Origin: Corallochytrium limacisporum
Lineage: Eukaryota; Opisthokonta
Assembly (NCBI GenBank): GCA_002811645.1
Contig: PDIP01000149.1
Location: 1 to 64,000 of the forward strand
Length of the DNA: 64,000 nucleotides
Direction of reading: 5' to 3'
A program made the translations under genes and the position numbers. Shown piece after piece: positions 32,995 through 44,880 of the stretch (position 1 is its first letter; each line of letters starts with the position of its first letter). Below the pieces are notes generated by a model. It worked only from the letters and a program-made list of their open reading frames with translations, was not told the origin of the DNA and searched no databases.

Positions 32995-33406
32995 GGGGGG
33001 GAGGAGAGGGGAGGATCGTGTGTAAACGGCGCGGTGGCAAAATAAGCTTTCGCGGGGTTAAGCTGTGAAAATGAGTGGCCAAGCCCTGCAACGGACTTTG
33101 CGATCCGGGCACCTTCGACAAAGACACCAATCGATTACGCTGGCAGGTATGATAAGGCAGACTGATAGGCTGGTGCAGGCCGTAGGCTGATGGGCAGCAA
33201 TGCAGGATGGTCCATGTTTCAAACCAGACGAGGGGGCAACTGGTGGGGGGCGGCGGCCTTTGAGAACAAGGATGACAAATCACAGGAATAGGAAAGAAAA
33301 TGTCAAGCCGCCAGGACAGGTGGTTTGTGCAGGGGGGGGGGCTGCTTAACCCATCAAATTCATTTTTTATTGCATTGATTGAGTTTTCGTCGGATTGGTT
33401 ATTCAT

Positions 33407-33460
33407 CGGTAGTGTGGCCAGAACGCGGTAGTGAGGCCAGACACGGTAGTGAGGCCAGGG
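33407..33460. repeat. 18-19 bp short tandem repeat
   Basis: Three adjacent units of CGGTAGTGAGGCCAGACA (first unit has T for A and one extra base; last is incomplete). The CGGTAGTGA part resembles one half of the dispersed dyad on the minus strand, perhaps by chance. Confidence 0.75.
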
Positions 33461-33978
33461 GGATCATATTATGAGAAGGCCGTTTTAATTACTGGGGGAC
33501 CCTAATTTTTACTTGTATCGGCTTCGGACCTGCGCGAAGGGGAAACTGAAGATGTTCTTATTTGGGTAGCCGGGGCACCCCATTTGCTTGTCAGGGGCCT
33601 ATTTTCCCAGAGCGGTACCGGGTCTTTTGGTGAGTAGGCCGCTAAACGGGTGGTCCATTATGACCCCTGGGCGAACATACCAAATATGTTGGCAGGCGGC
33701 TCGTCAGAGTACTATGATCATGGCGATATTTTGCAATCACGATGATGCTAATGTACTGCTCGAGGATTTTAATGATGATGACAATGTGCGATGTATGCAT
33801 TCTATATGAGCAAACGTAACTACTATGCATGAAAGAAATGTAAAAATGATGCCGATGATGCCAGCAGAAATCAATTGGAGAACTGGCGGCTGAAACACAT
33901 GATGAAACCCCTCCCTTTTGATCAATGGCAACAGTGGGTGTGTGCAGAACTGATCATGCTCGCCGTTTCTATTCCCGT

Positions 33979-35577
33979 TTAGACGATTACGCCGTATACG
34001 CCAATTACTGTGGCGATGGTGCTGAAGCAGATTAGGAAGTAGCACCAGACCCTTTCCCAGGTCGGCACCGGTTTGTCGAAGTCCTTGGACAGCTTGAGAT
34101 AGCACAAGCAAGGGAATGTGACACTGATAAAGAATGAGAACATGGCACCAATGAACGCAACTACGCGGTCAAAGTAGGGCACATAGAGAGCGGTCACAAG
34201 GGCCAGGCTGGTCAACGCAGTGCGGGTGAAAACGCGGAAGACTGGGTCGAGCTTCTCTGGGATCACCGGTACGACCAGCTCCTCAATACTGAGAGCAACT
34301 GGGTTCAAACACAGACTGAACTTACTGAAGGGACTGATGACAATAAGCCATGTGCTCATCAGAATCATGGCGCCACCACTGATGGTCATGTTCAGCGTGA
34401 CCTCCTCCCGGGTCAAATCTCCGTACATCAGGTATCCCACAATCATAATTCCCGCATACACCACAGTAGTCACGACATAAGTAATGTTCACCATGGTGTT
34501 GTAGTCCTGGGGTCGCTTCATGCTGCTGTAAATGGAAGGGAAGCAGGCATGTCCGCCGTAGCCGACCATGATGAGACCGAAACTGATCGGCAGATTCCAG
34601 ATGTCACCCACCAGGCGCGTATGCGCAACCTGGTGCAGGCTGCCACCGATACCGGGCTCTGCATCGTGAGTGGTTCCCTGCACCACCAGAGCCACAAACA
34701 GGAACGAGGATGCCAAGACACCCAGAATGGAAATGTAGGACAGAATGCTCAGCTGGCGCATCCAGCTGGTTGGAAGTACAATCAGGAAGGAGATCAGGGT
34801 GAAGGTCATGGTCTCCACATTCGGAAAGAGAGCGTGCAGGTTGTCGCTCATGAGAATCAAGAACATGGCACAGGTGGTGAACAGTTCCAGGAAGAAGGCC
34901 ACGCTAATTGCCGCCCGACCCTTTGTTCCAAATGCGCCCTGCCCGAGGTCAGGATAGTTGATGAACTTGGAGGGATTCATGTCGATACAGGCCCGCAGCA
35001 GACGTGCTGTGTAGTTTGTTACGCCAGCCAAGAAGAACAGCATGGTGAGTGACAGAATCCACCCTGCCTTCATGGCTGCGTAGGGCAGAGAAAGCACACC
35101 GACGCCCAAAAGCACGTTGATCCCGTTAAAAGTTGCCTGCAAAGTGGAGGATGCGCGTCCAGGGGCATCGACTGTCTCTTCACCCTTGGCCAGCAAGAGA
35201 GAGGTCTCGTCGTATTCGGGAACCCCTCCGCTGCTGACTGTATAATTGCTAGTCTCGCGGCCAGTGCTGGTTCCGGAGTTCACACGGCTAATGTGACCAC
35301 TCACGCTGGGCCGGCGGTGGAACACACCAAAGGACGAAGACTCTGCCCGGAGAAAATCCTGGCCCTCCCCGTAGCTATGACTGAAGCCACGGTGGGTAAG
35401 ACGGTCATGGTCAGCCCAGCTGAGATTCTGCCCGGTGAAGGAATTGAACTGGTACGCCGTGGCTGCTGTGTAGGAGGCGGGCCACTGCAGAGGCGGATTG
35501 TCATTCTCTTCGTCTTCCGGTGTGGCCGCAGTGATGTTGACCGGAGTCGAAGTGGGGAACGGTGACATGGGAGCCAT
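33979..35577 (-). CDS. AAAP-family amino-acid transporter (AVT1/SLC32-like)
   Basis: 532 residues from the ATG at 35577. A hydrophilic N-terminal region of about 145 residues (Ser-rich, ending DETSLLLAKGEE) precedes about eleven transmembrane helices. The hallmark first-helix sequence TFNGINVLLGVGVLSLPYAAMKAGW (about 149-173) contains the unwound GxG-type substrate site of the amino-acid/auxin permease family. Further landmarks are GYGGHACFPSIYSSM and the NMTISGGAM region. Relatives include yeast vacuolar Avt transporters and animal vesicular inhibitory amino-acid transporter SLC32. The likely role is proton-coupled amino-acid movement across the vacuole/lysosome or another endomembrane. The DETSLLL stretch is a possible acidic dileucine sorting signal. 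Family is secure; substrate and direction are not. Confidence 0.93.
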   Translation of the reverse strand: MAPMSPFPTSTPVNITAATPEDEENDNPPLQWPASYTAATAYQFNSFTGQNLSWADHDRLTHRGFSHSYGEGQDFLRAESSSFGVFHRRPSVSGHISRVNSGTSTGRETSNYTVSSGGVPEYDETSLLLAKGEETVDAPGRASSTLQATFNGINVLLGVGVLSLPYAAMKAGWILSLTMLFFLAGVTNYTARLLRACIDMNPSKFINYPDLGQGAFGTKGRAAISVAFFLELFTTCAMFLILMSDNLHALFPNVETMTFTLISFLIVLPTSWMRQLSILSYISILGVLASSFLFVALVVQGTTHDAEPGIGGSLHQVAHTRLVGDIWNLPISFGLIMVGYGGHACFPSIYSSMKRPQDYNTMVNITYVVTTVVYAGIMIVGYLMYGDLTREEVTLNMTISGGAMILMSTWLIVISPFSKFSLCLNPVALSIEELVVPVIPEKLDPVFRVFTRTALTSLALVTALYVPYFDRVVAFIGAMFSFFISVTFPCLCYLKLSKDFDKPVPTWERVWCYFLICFSTIATVIGVYGVIV

Positions 35578-36358
35578 TGTTCGCTCTCGAATTGTGAATC
35601 TATGTAGGTCAATCCCGTGTGTCTACACTTCAGCCACGGTATGGTCAGCAACTACCTATCAGAACATGGCAAAAAGTACCTTATCAAAGCAGATGACATG
35701 AACAGATACCAAAAATCCAAGACTGGCTGTTGTACACCGTGGGTATAACTAAGCCCCGATGCGCTGCGTCTTTTCGACACATCTCTCTACGGACGTCTTA
35801 GGGTGTGACATTTTGGAACAAAACCTCCGGCCTTCCAAAATTTCGTACGACCCCCCCCCTCCGTTTTCGGAGAGGGAGAGGAGGGAAGGGAAGGGGGGGT
35901 TGGTGGTGAGGAGTAGGCCCCCCCTCTCTAACAAAGGACGGGCCTGGGTCCCCCCTTGTCTAAAATGGCTCTTTTTTTTTCATTTATGTATTACGAACCA
36001 TGCGCCGTGACTGAAACGATTAAACACGAGACCCACAGACAAAAAAGCAAAATGAAAAGAAAAATTAAGCCAGAACTATAGAAGAAAATGGAAAGAAAAT
36101 GGAAGAAAGAAAAGGACAGGGACCAAAATGAAAAAGACGTGATTTACAAACACACTTCTCCGCAGCCCACCTTTCTTTTCCCGTTCAAAATGCATAGGAA
36201 CGGACCCGATTCTACTCTTGGCAGCCAAGACCCGCAACACCGGGCCATGTCCGTGATTTTCAACCGCACGCCTCGCCGAGACTGGTCAGGACCAGTGCTT
36301 GCTCCCGTACCCAAACTACCCCAACCAAAACACCAAAATAAACCCCAAAAAAAGAAAT

Positions 36359-36383
36359 AGAGAGAGAGAGAGAGGGAGAGAGA
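36359..36383. repeat. (AG)n simple repeat
   Basis: Short purine dinucleotide tract with one interruption. Confidence 0.85.
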
Positions 36384-36696
36384 TGCTGGCAAACAATTGC
36401 CTGCAAGAAAGCGCAACGGTGGGTGAACCTGACCAACAAAAACCCAAAGAAAAAATGGGAATTGGGAGAGGGGAGGGGGGGGGAGGGGCGGAGGGAGACC
36501 TTATCGGCGGCCGAGACTGCAATGCCTCACAACACACACAGTCACCCACGCAAGAGTTTTTCGCTCTGTCTCTGTCTCTCTGTCTGTGTGTGTGTGTGTG
36601 TGTGTGACCCTGGCGGAAAGGAAGGGACGGACGCAAGGTCGCAACCGAGGGAGGGGAGGAAATCGCTGGTCTCTGAATTTTCTGGTTCGTATACTT

Positions 36697-36711
36697 GGTA
36701 CATTCATTACT
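36697..36711 (+). promoter_or_regulatory. GGTAC dyad motif copy
   Basis: GGTACATTCATTACT followed by GAATCC, which recreates a second overlapping half motif (ATTACTGAATCC). No + strand gene follows within 9 kb, so either it marks an unannotated transcript or it acts from a distance. Confidence 0.5.
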
Positions 36712-39700
36712 GAATCCTGCCCAGTCCCCAAAATTCATCAGCAAATTGCTATTTTGGGACCCCGGGGGAGGGACGAGAAGATTTTTCGCGGGATCGCGGG
36801 GTTTTTTTTTTGGTTTTCTCTATTTTTTTCTTTTTTGTTGCTCTCAAGGCACCTGTCTCACCTGTCTTTGTTGGGCTCCTGTCCCGTGGGGCAATTGACA
36901 CGTTAACGAATTCTGTGTTGGTTTTTTTTTTCTTTAAAGGCCTCCCGGGATTTCGCGCTGGTGTGTGTGCGTGTGTGTGGTGGGGGTAACCGCCGCTCTG
37001 GGGTGGTAGGGAGGCGGGAGTTGGGTCTCTATGTGTTCAGTACTGCGCATCGGTGGTTTTTATTGGGGGGAGGGGAAGAGGGGAGGGAGGTTTTGGGATT
37101 CTGAGATCGCCGTGGTGGCCGAAGGAAAACTTTTTTGCGATGACGAGGGCGGCGGCTCCGCCAGCAGAGAGCTGTCTGTAACAATCGCGGTCTCTGCCCC
37201 TCTTTTTGTTTTTTTTTCTTTTTTTTTTGTTTGGGCTTCTCCACCGTCGCCTTACCCCACAACGGCCCCCCTTTTTGCCCTTAGTTCAAAAAGAAAAAGA
37301 AAGGAAAGGCACACCAAAACGCGTGGTGCTCTCTCCCTCTCTCTCTCTCCCTCTCTCTCTATCTCTCGCTCACACACCAAAAACGTCACACTTTCCGCGC
37401 GGCGGCGGACAACCGTTGGTTTCCACAGAAAACTAGGGACCCAGGAAAGCCAAAATATAAGAAAGAAAAGAAAGAAAAGAGGTGAGCGACGTGAACCCGT
37501 GGCAGTGGTTTGGGCGGTTGGCACAAGGATCGACGGCGGACAACACCGGGGTCAAACTGACCGGAGGCGTTGAGTCACCGCCCGCCGCGCGCGCTCGAAA
37601 AACGAAAGGCAACAAACCCGGGAGCGCGCTGCCGATGGGCCACCGGTCCTGCTGGGACGGAGCGCTCCCAAATGAAATGAGGTTGCAGCGCCTATGGACT
37701 TTGTCCGGCAAATGCTCACTGGGCAAATTGTCGCTATTTCGTTTGTTTTCAAAAGTCCCGATGTTGATGATGGCCCCTGTTTAAGGTTGGGTGGGTGTGT
37801 GTTTAAGGATGACGATAATCAACGCAGATTATTGTTTTCACATCGACCAAGAACAGTTCGTGACCACAGGGTAGCCATCACTGGACAGAATAATTGTCCA
37901 TGCAAACGGGCAAGCCGTTAGGATGGCAGTGGCCAGTCCTATGTTGTAACGACAATGCTGATGATGTCCATTTATCAACTATAACGGGCCAAAGATCTGT
38001 CGAACTCACATCCGACAATCTAACATCACATGGCAGCGACGGAATTTCCCTTTACCTGCACACAAATGGCGTTTGGGCGAGAGATGTGAAAGAGCGCGTT
38101 TGGAACCCAGGAACAGGTTTGGCGACCGAAGGACTTTCTTCTGCGTTTTTATCCCAACGCACGGAGATGGTGATTGTGTGCAGGTGAGAAGATAGAAACA
38201 CGCGACGCGTGCACTGGGAACCCCTGCCTCCACCAAGCGTCTCAAGCGGCGGGGTCGTGTTTGCACTTGCCCCGATGACGACAACTACCCCTTGTCTCAG
38301 AGCTCCCTCACACTTTCGCCGTTGCGCACATGCGCAACCGTAACGGTCTGGCATGTGAAAGTTTGCTGGAAAGGAGGAAGTCAAAAGAATCCCGATCCAT
38401 ACCATGCGATTTCCACATGCGTTCCGAGGTGCTGGGTGTGTGAAGAAGATGCTCAATGGGGGACCCCAAGGGAAGGAACAAGCAGGCGGAATGTGTTCAT
38501 TGTCTTTTTTCTGATTGCTCCCTTTTGGCCCAGACAATAAAACTAAAGAGGTGGTGGTACACACAGCTCCGTCGCCAGACTTGGCGTCCTAACGAACTGG
38601 GAGGGATCCAAACAAGCCAGTCGCAGATGATGTGCGCCCGCTGACAGGTCAGCAGGCGCGACATCTTCACCAAAAAGTTGAACGCATCCTCTTCCTCTGT
38701 GGGTATTTCAACAATCAACCGGTTCAGGCACCGCCAAGGCGGGGGTTCCAGGGTCTTCGAAAACACACAATGGAACATTGTTCCATTTCCGGAATGGATT
38801 CCCCCATTTCTTGAGTACGGAATGTGCCCGTATTACCGGGCGCTCGCGTGGGAAGGGTGGGTCCCACGGGTTCGGTCCGGGTTTTTCCAGAGCGGGTCAT
38901 CGGTGGAGAGCCGGTAGGGAGACCCGTCGGCCAACCGGTCCAGATTTAAGCATAAGGGGTGGTCCTACCCCTTTCCTTTGTGGCGTATCCGTGGCTTCAG
39001 TGTTCCTTAGGCCACAAGGCTTCCCAGCTGAAATGGAATTGAATTTAAGATAGTAGGGTAAAATCTCTGTATACGTATAATTTCTGATCTGCCATCTACA
39101 ATCCTGCCCAATGGGACGACGGACATGCGTTCACGCATAAATCTTCTCGTCCCCTCTCGTTACGACACCTTTTGAATGTCTGAACATCTGAATGCAACCA
39201 TACCTTGAAATCCTTGACCTCTGTGACTGTTTTGGGATGGTCAACCATGGTCTAGTCGGCATTACTAGAACATGTCAAATGACTATATTTAGAATGATAA
39301 GGATGAATGAACGTATGGATGTGGGTATGGGTATGGATGCCGTAATGTGAGATGTGAATGAATGGATGTGGCAATGAACTTGATCAGTATGTATGCGCAA
39401 GGGTTGATGGCATCTCGAACGTACGAAGAAGAATCTGAGCTTCCTAGTTGGACTGCTTTCAGAGCCCTTTTCAGCTGCCATCCGTACACAAACGTGCTCG
39501 CCAAACGACCGCCTATGAAGCAACACGTGATGAATGCAGGGTTCTGCCAAAGCTATCACACATTGCAGGAGACCTCAGAACAGAAATGCTCTGCAGCGAC
39601 CTGCAGCAGACATCATACAAATGGCGGGTCGGTGTACAACCATTGTATTCCGCCGTTGAACTCCTGATGTCTCTCCAAGACGGCAGCTGTGTCTGTGGGA

Positions 39701-40160
39701 ATAGGAGTAGGTGATAGGGAAAGGCCTGTCCCAGGGAAATTGTAGATACCGATATTTTCGTTGCCATGTAGCCAGCGCATGGACAAGAAGATACAGAAGC
39801 CGGTCGTGTTTGTTGTGATAATGGATAGACTGGTTGTTCCTTGCCGGTAACTCTGAAGTATGCAGGATGTGCGATTGCTCTGCTTGGAGCGTTCGCGGCG
39901 AAGGGAATGCTCTGGAAGTAGTTTTGCTTTGGCGTTTGGTTTTGGTTTGTTATCTTTTACATTGGTTTTGTTCGTTTCATTTCTTTTTTTTTTCTTTGTT
40001 TTGGTCTCTTGCATGCCTTCTTTTGATTTTTTTTTCAGTTCGCATGTCATTCTTAACTTATGTTTTTGGTATTGGAGAATGGTTGTGACTCGACTGGGGA
40101 TGGTATGGGTGCCGTGGTACTGCATGGCTGAGGGGTGCACCGTCACATCGTGGGGTACAG

Positions 40161-42587
40161 TTAGTCCTCCATGCTGTCACCACCGTGACCCTGCTGACCC
40201 CATGCTTGTGACTGCTGCTGGCTAGCCTGCTGAGGCTGCTGCCAGCCCGTCTGGTCCTCCTGCTGCGTCCCTCCTTGCTGTTGTTGGTTCCAGCCACCCT
40301 GCTGCTCACCAGCAGACGGCTGCCCAATTGCCGGAGCAGCATGACCAAAAGAAGGAGTGCCTCCGCCAAATTGAGGACCAGCCTGAGGTTGCTGCTGCTC
40401 TTGCTGCGGATGCGCCCCAACGCGCACGGTGAAGTTGGACTGTGCACAGCTTTGACCGGCGCTTTGTGCCTGGGCAGAGTTACTGTACTGTACGTAGGCA
40501 TCGGAGTCGGACACCATCTTCAGTTGCTCGATGCGACCGTAGTTTTTGAAATGTGAGAACAGTTGTTTGCTGGTTGTTCCGGCCGGCAGATTCTCAAGGA
40601 CGAGCGTACGCTGGTCCAATGGTTCCTGGGGACCAGTGGTGTTTGGAATAAAGATCCCACCACGGCCACGGCCCCTGCCCCGGGGCGCACCACGGCCACG
40701 GTATGTGCCGCGACCGCGGTACCCACCGCGAGGATTGTAGCCTCCCTGATAGTACCCACCTTGGGGTCCGGATCCGAAGCCGCTAAATTGGTCACCCCCG
40801 GAATCTTGGCTCTGTGCATCCACAGAATCGCTGCCGGCCATTGCATTGTCCTGCTCGTCGCCGGGTGCTGCCATGCTATCGCCACCAGATTGCTGCTGCT
40901 GCTGCTGTCCTTCCTGGACCTGACTCTGCTGCTGTGCCTGTTCCTGAGCAGCTATCGCCGCCTGAAGGGCCTGGTTGGCCTCTTCCACAGTCTTCTTGTG
41001 CTGTTCAGCCATGGTCTGCAGCTGCTGCAACATTTGCATCGCTTCGGCTGCTTCAGTCTGCTTACCATCGTTGGTCAGCGCCTCAACCTGCTCCATGACC
41101 ATCTTCTGCTGCTGAATGCTCTCGTCGAGCAATCCCTGGGCCTTGTTGCGGATCTGTTCCTGCATGGCCATTTCTCCGCTACCGGCCTTGGCCATGAGAG
41201 CAGCTTTCTTAGCAGCCTGCTTGGCCTCCCACTCTGCCTTCTTCATGGCCACAAACTCCTCTTTCTTCTTCTTGCGCTCCTCACGGCGTTTCTCTTCGTT
41301 GCGGCGCTGCAACTCAAGTAAAGCTTCCCGCTGTTCAAGAGGACCAGGTTTGTCTAGGTTTGCGTATGAAACGGTGATGAAACGGTTTCCAAAAACGGCT
41401 TCTGGCGCATCGTGTGCCGCCTTTGCGCTGTCTTTGTCGACAAATTCCACGCGAGCTGTCTTGCCGTCCGCGTTCAACCCGGTCTTAATGGTGGCAACTT
41501 CGCCAAACTTACTGAAGTGCTCCATCAAAGGCATGATCTTGTTCTGTTCAGGAGGGATGCCAGTCACTTCTAAAATAGCTGCAGCCTTTAGAACGTGCTT
41601 ATGCTTGCACTTGTCACCGTACTTGCACCAGCCACGTTCGGAGAACGCCCTACAAATACCTTGTTCTTCCTGGCCGGGGGCGTTCGAGGTATCGTGCCTG
41701 TATCGACATTTGTCTCCGTACCGACAGAAACCTTTGTCACGGAATGCAACACATACCCCGCGCTGATTGCTGTTATCACCACCGTTTGCGTTCTGCTGAC
41801 CCTCGGCCCTTTCGTGCTTGTGCCGGCACTTGTCACCAAAGTTGCAACGTCCTTTGGCTGCAAACGCCCGGCAGATCTCTTGGGGCCGTTCGTCGGTGCC
41901 ATTGTCTCCACCAGTTCGTTCGTGCAGATTTCGGCACCGGTCACCAAATTTGCAACGTCCAGTCGAGGCGAAGGCGCGACAAATTTGCTTCTCCCGTCGC
42001 GAGTTGCCACGGGGACTGCGAGAACGGCTACGATCCCGGTTATCCCGTTCATTGTCGTCGCGTTCGCGGCCACGATTCCGCTTATCTGATTTCTCTCCAC
42101 GCCGCAACCGCCCGCGAAGATCGTCACCATCTCCTTTCTGATCGTCATTGAACGCACTCTCTCCGAAACGGTTGCGACGGGCCTCCTTCGCGGCCTCCGG
42201 GTCCCGGGGTGTGCTTTGCGCGGACTGTGGTGCGGACTGTGGTGTAGACTGCTGCTGTGGTTCATCTGCGTACTCTGGCTCGGGTTCTGGCTCTGCTACT
42301 GGTTCTTCCGCAGCTCCTTCGTCATCGAATCCACCGACCAAGTACGAATTGGTCTCTAGAGCTTCGATCAGATCCCGAACCAATGTATCCGTCTGGGGTC
42401 CCGCAAATGCACCCAGCATGCCAGAGAGTTGTGTGCGCAGGAATTCCTCATCATCCTGCTCAGTTTCCTCCAACCAATCAACCGCTTGCTTGGCCAACCC
42501 CGGGGCCTCTGCTTTCCGATCTGGTACAACTGCTTTCAGCTCTGTTGCAAGCCATTCAGCCAGTTGATCTGTATCGACAACAAACAT
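40161..42587 (-). CDS. RBM26/27-like: RBM26/RBM27-like RNA-binding protein with four CCCH zinc fingers
   Basis: 808 residues from ATG 42587. The N-terminal ~80 residues (LAEWLATELKAVVPD...) are a PWI-like helical domain, as in animal RBM26/27. An RS/RD-rich linker leads to four CCCH fingers of exact C-X8-C-X5-C-X3-H form (203-222, 239-258, 279-298, 312-331). A first RRM (about 336-411; LEVTGIPPEQNKI...HFSKFGEV...NRFITVSYAN) matches the IPPEENNI...HFSKFG...NRFIKV block of RBM26/27. Then come a charged coiled coil (415-550), Gln-rich sequence, an RGG/RGRG box (615-644), a second RRM (about 660-725) and a Gln-rich tail. Animal RBM26/27 act in nuclear RNA decay (PAXT-type exosome targeting). Animal proteins carry a single CCCH finger, so the array of four is unusual. 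Assignment is firm; copy number of fingers is directly visible. Confidence 0.92.
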   Translation of the reverse strand: MFVVDTDQLAEWLATELKAVVPDRKAEAPGLAKQAVDWLEETEQDDEEFLRTQLSGMLGAFAGPQTDTLVRDLIEALETNSYLVGGFDDEGAAEEPVAEPEPEPEYADEPQQQSTPQSAPQSAQSTPRDPEAAKEARRNRFGESAFNDDQKGDGDDLRGRLRRGEKSDKRNRGRERDDNERDNRDRSRSRSPRGNSRREKQICRAFASTGRCKFGDRCRNLHERTGGDNGTDERPQEICRAFAAKGRCNFGDKCRHKHERAEGQQNANGGDNSNQRGVCVAFRDKGFCRYGDKCRYRHDTSNAPGQEEQGICRAFSERGWCKYGDKCKHKHVLKAAAILEVTGIPPEQNKIMPLMEHFSKFGEVATIKTGLNADGKTARVEFVDKDSAKAAHDAPEAVFGNRFITVSYANLDKPGPLEQREALLELQRRNEEKRREERKKKKEEFVAMKKAEWEAKQAAKKAALMAKAGSGEMAMQEQIRNKAQGLLDESIQQQKMVMEQVEALTNDGKQTEAAEAMQMLQQLQTMAEQHKKTVEEANQALQAAIAAQEQAQQQSQVQEGQQQQQQSGGDSMAAPGDEQDNAMAGSDSVDAQSQDSGGDQFSGFGSGPQGGYYQGGYNPRGGYRGRGTYRGRGAPRGRGRGRGGIFIPNTTGPQEPLDQRTLVLENLPAGTTSKQLFSHFKNYGRIEQLKMVSDSDAYVQYSNSAQAQSAGQSCAQSNFTVRVGAHPQQEQQQPQAGPQFGGGTPSFGHAAPAIGQPSAGEQQGGWNQQQQGGTQQEDQTGWQQPQQASQQQSQAWGQQGHGGDSMED

Positions 42588-42955
42588 TGTGTTAGTCTGC
42601 TGCTGGATGTAATAAACTGTGGTTCTTTAACTGTATGTGATAAAAGGGAACGTCCTATTGGACTCGCTCTAGTACATTCTTTAAATGCTTCCTGTTCCAC
42701 TGAGCGCTGGAAAGAACCCCTACATGTTAAACAGCCATCATTTCTCAGCACTACACTATTGATCATGCAATATTAATCGAAATACCATCATTATATGGCG
42801 AGAAAAACTTTGCCAAGAGGCACCACAAAAGGTTCAGTCCACACGCTCTGAGACCCAGTGCCTCCCCCTTTCAATGGACCGGGGTTTGCAGCAACGTGGA
42901 AAGTTTGTGGACTCCCGCTTCAATTGTTCCCGCCTTAGCGGGACGGGGGATATCT

Positions 42956-42970
42956 GGTACTGAATGTACC
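42956..42970 (-). promoter_or_regulatory. GGTAC dyad motif copy, best match (minus)
   Basis: Reads GGTACATTCAGTACC on the minus strand: perfect GGTAC/GTACC arms around ATTCA. It is 369 bases upstream of the RBM26-like start codon and in the same orientation, the clearest promoter-proximal copy in the window. Confidence 0.6.
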
Positions 42971-44446
42971 GCAGTCAGGAATATTCGAAGGGTTCTACCA
43001 AGCAAACAGTGGGACCATTGTTTCGAATCAAAATATATGGATTTCGGTGCGCAGGCAGTGGCGATGAGCCTTGGATGGTTGGTCCATGAATTGCTTTAGC
43101 AACAGGCACACGATCATGATGGTAAATAAACACGCTGTTCGGATCTGATTCGTTTTACGCAGAAAAACATTGTGCATTCACATGTCCGATTCGATTTATC
43201 ATGTTGATTCATCATTGGCATCGACAATGTCTGAGGCGCGCACACAATTGGTCACAGGCTAGAGACCATTGGGGTCATCCCAACCTATGGGTTGACCTGG
43301 CATCGTGCTCTCATATGCGCGCGCACCAGCGGTATGCCGATATCCGCAGTGCATCATCGAAGGCAGCAGTCATTCCCAGACTTCTTCTTCCTTTTGCAGT
43401 GCACCCTCGCGGCACAGTGTTTGTGCAAACCATCAATATGGAAATGGATCATCTCCCTGTCTGCAGTGTACCCTGGTGACGTCCGGCAACAATTCTCGGT
43501 ATAGTTGCATTAGGATGCTGGTTCCATGCGGCGGCACTGCTGCATCTGTTTAGCGGATTGTCTTCACAGCACCGAGTCCAGTTGACCATGGTCAGCAAAT
43601 TTTGTGCCTTACACTGTGTACGACGGTGCCTTTCCTGAAACGCCCCAAGAAACACTAATCGAAAGTTGGATGCGAAGGGAACGGGGCAGACATGTGAAGA
43701 AAACTGCGCCGTTGAACTGTCTATAAATCATACTGGGAGTTTAAATATTTTACTGGTAATCACATTAAAAATTCTAAAACATGTTTAAAAAACATACGGA
43801 AAGGTAATAAACTGCCATTATAGAGAAAGTGATGGTCTGGGTGCTTTCGACGAATATCCCACCCTGGACTAGTCCGTACCGACGACCACCTCCTCATACA
43901 CCCAAAGACCACACACAGTCTTCGGTGGAAGCCCCGCCTCCCTACAAATACGTCTCGTGTCTGGTTTTACTTTTCTCGACCTCTTGCAAAACAGAAAACT
44001 GGAGAGGGCACGGGAGGAAAAGTGAGAGCTGCGGACAAGGGAAATGAAGCTGGCCCACGGTGCCGGGGGAGGGGGAGGGAGGGGGGGGAAGGAGAGGGTT
44101 CGCAAATCGAATAGGAAAAGGGAGTAGATCTTCGTATGGATTCCTATCTTCCCCGTTATCCCCTATCTCACCCACTCCGATGTCCATAATATGCAAACAA
44201 CACTCGCTAACGGGTAAACTGCCCCCTTCTTTCCCCCCCTCCCTACCTCCTCTCCTTCCTCCTCCGGGAGCGCCACCCCTTCCCGTCCAGCCTTTTATTT
44301 CCTTGCGATCAAAGCGAGATTTTTTTTTCTTCGTCTTTCTTGCTTTTCTTTCTTCTCCTTGTGTGGAAACCCAAGGGGATCGGTCTCGGTGATTGCAGGT
44401 TATAAGAAAGGGCCTGTTATGCGCGACGATGATGGTCGGTGTCGGT

Positions 44447-44461
44447 GGTACTGAATATATG
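44447..44461 (-). promoter_or_regulatory. GGTAC dyad motif copy (minus)
   Basis: Reads CATATATTCAGTACC on the minus strand; the TTCAGTACC half is intact. Confidence 0.4.
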
Positions 44462-44575
44462 CTGAAGTGTGCATCAAGGGCGGCCAGCGACCGCTGCTGT
44501 CGGCGGTTGGCCCCCCCCCGGGGGGGGTGGGGTTGTCGGGCCGGGCGGGAAGTGGCTGCAAAATCACATAATTAT

Positions 44576-44590
44576 GGCACTGAATGTACT
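44576..44590 (-). promoter_or_regulatory. GGTAC dyad motif copy (minus)
   Basis: Reads AGTACATTCAGTGCC on the minus strand, 115 bases from the previous copy and in the same orientation. Confidence 0.45.
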
Positions 44591-44865
44591 AACCAAAATT
44601 TTCTTCTACTTTTTTCATTCACCGGCGGGGCTGAGGCCCAGTGTGGTGGCGAGATCCTTTCCGAAAGCCCTCACTTTGTATCCCCGATCGAGCAAAGAAA
44701 TCAGTACTTTCATTATTAAAATATATCCACCGGACGTGACGGAAGGGTAGGGACGGGAAGGCCCCCCCTGCACTGCCCGACGCACAGTTCCCGCCCGAAC
44801 AAAAACACAAGATGAAGCCGCAGCCACAGAGGCCAGTCGCTGATGAGTATTTACACCGGTCATCC

Positions 44866-44880
44866 CATACATTTATTACC
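44866..44880 (+). promoter_or_regulatory. GGTAC dyad motif copy (diverged)
   Basis: CATACATTTATTACC, differing by only one base from the copy at 9868. Upstream of the rightward kinase gene. Confidence 0.4.

Larger units (their letters stand above)
32268..33978. other. convergent spacer with assembly gap
   Basis: Lies between the 3' ends of the Gln/His-rich gene and the leftward amino-acid transporter. It contains a 240-N gap within G-rich DNA and a short tandem repeat at 33407. ORFs crossing the gap are artefacts. Confidence 0.5.
35578..40160. other. 4.6 kb spacer, no confident gene
   Basis: Between the starts of the leftward transporter and the 3' end of the leftward RBM26-like gene. It contains purine-rich (36040-36140) and pyrimidine-rich (37330-37375) tracts, a short GA repeat (36359-36383) and dyad copies at 36697 (strong) and 37030 (weak). 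ORFs up to 180 codons lie in the low-complexity parts and have no domain features. Confidence 0.5.
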
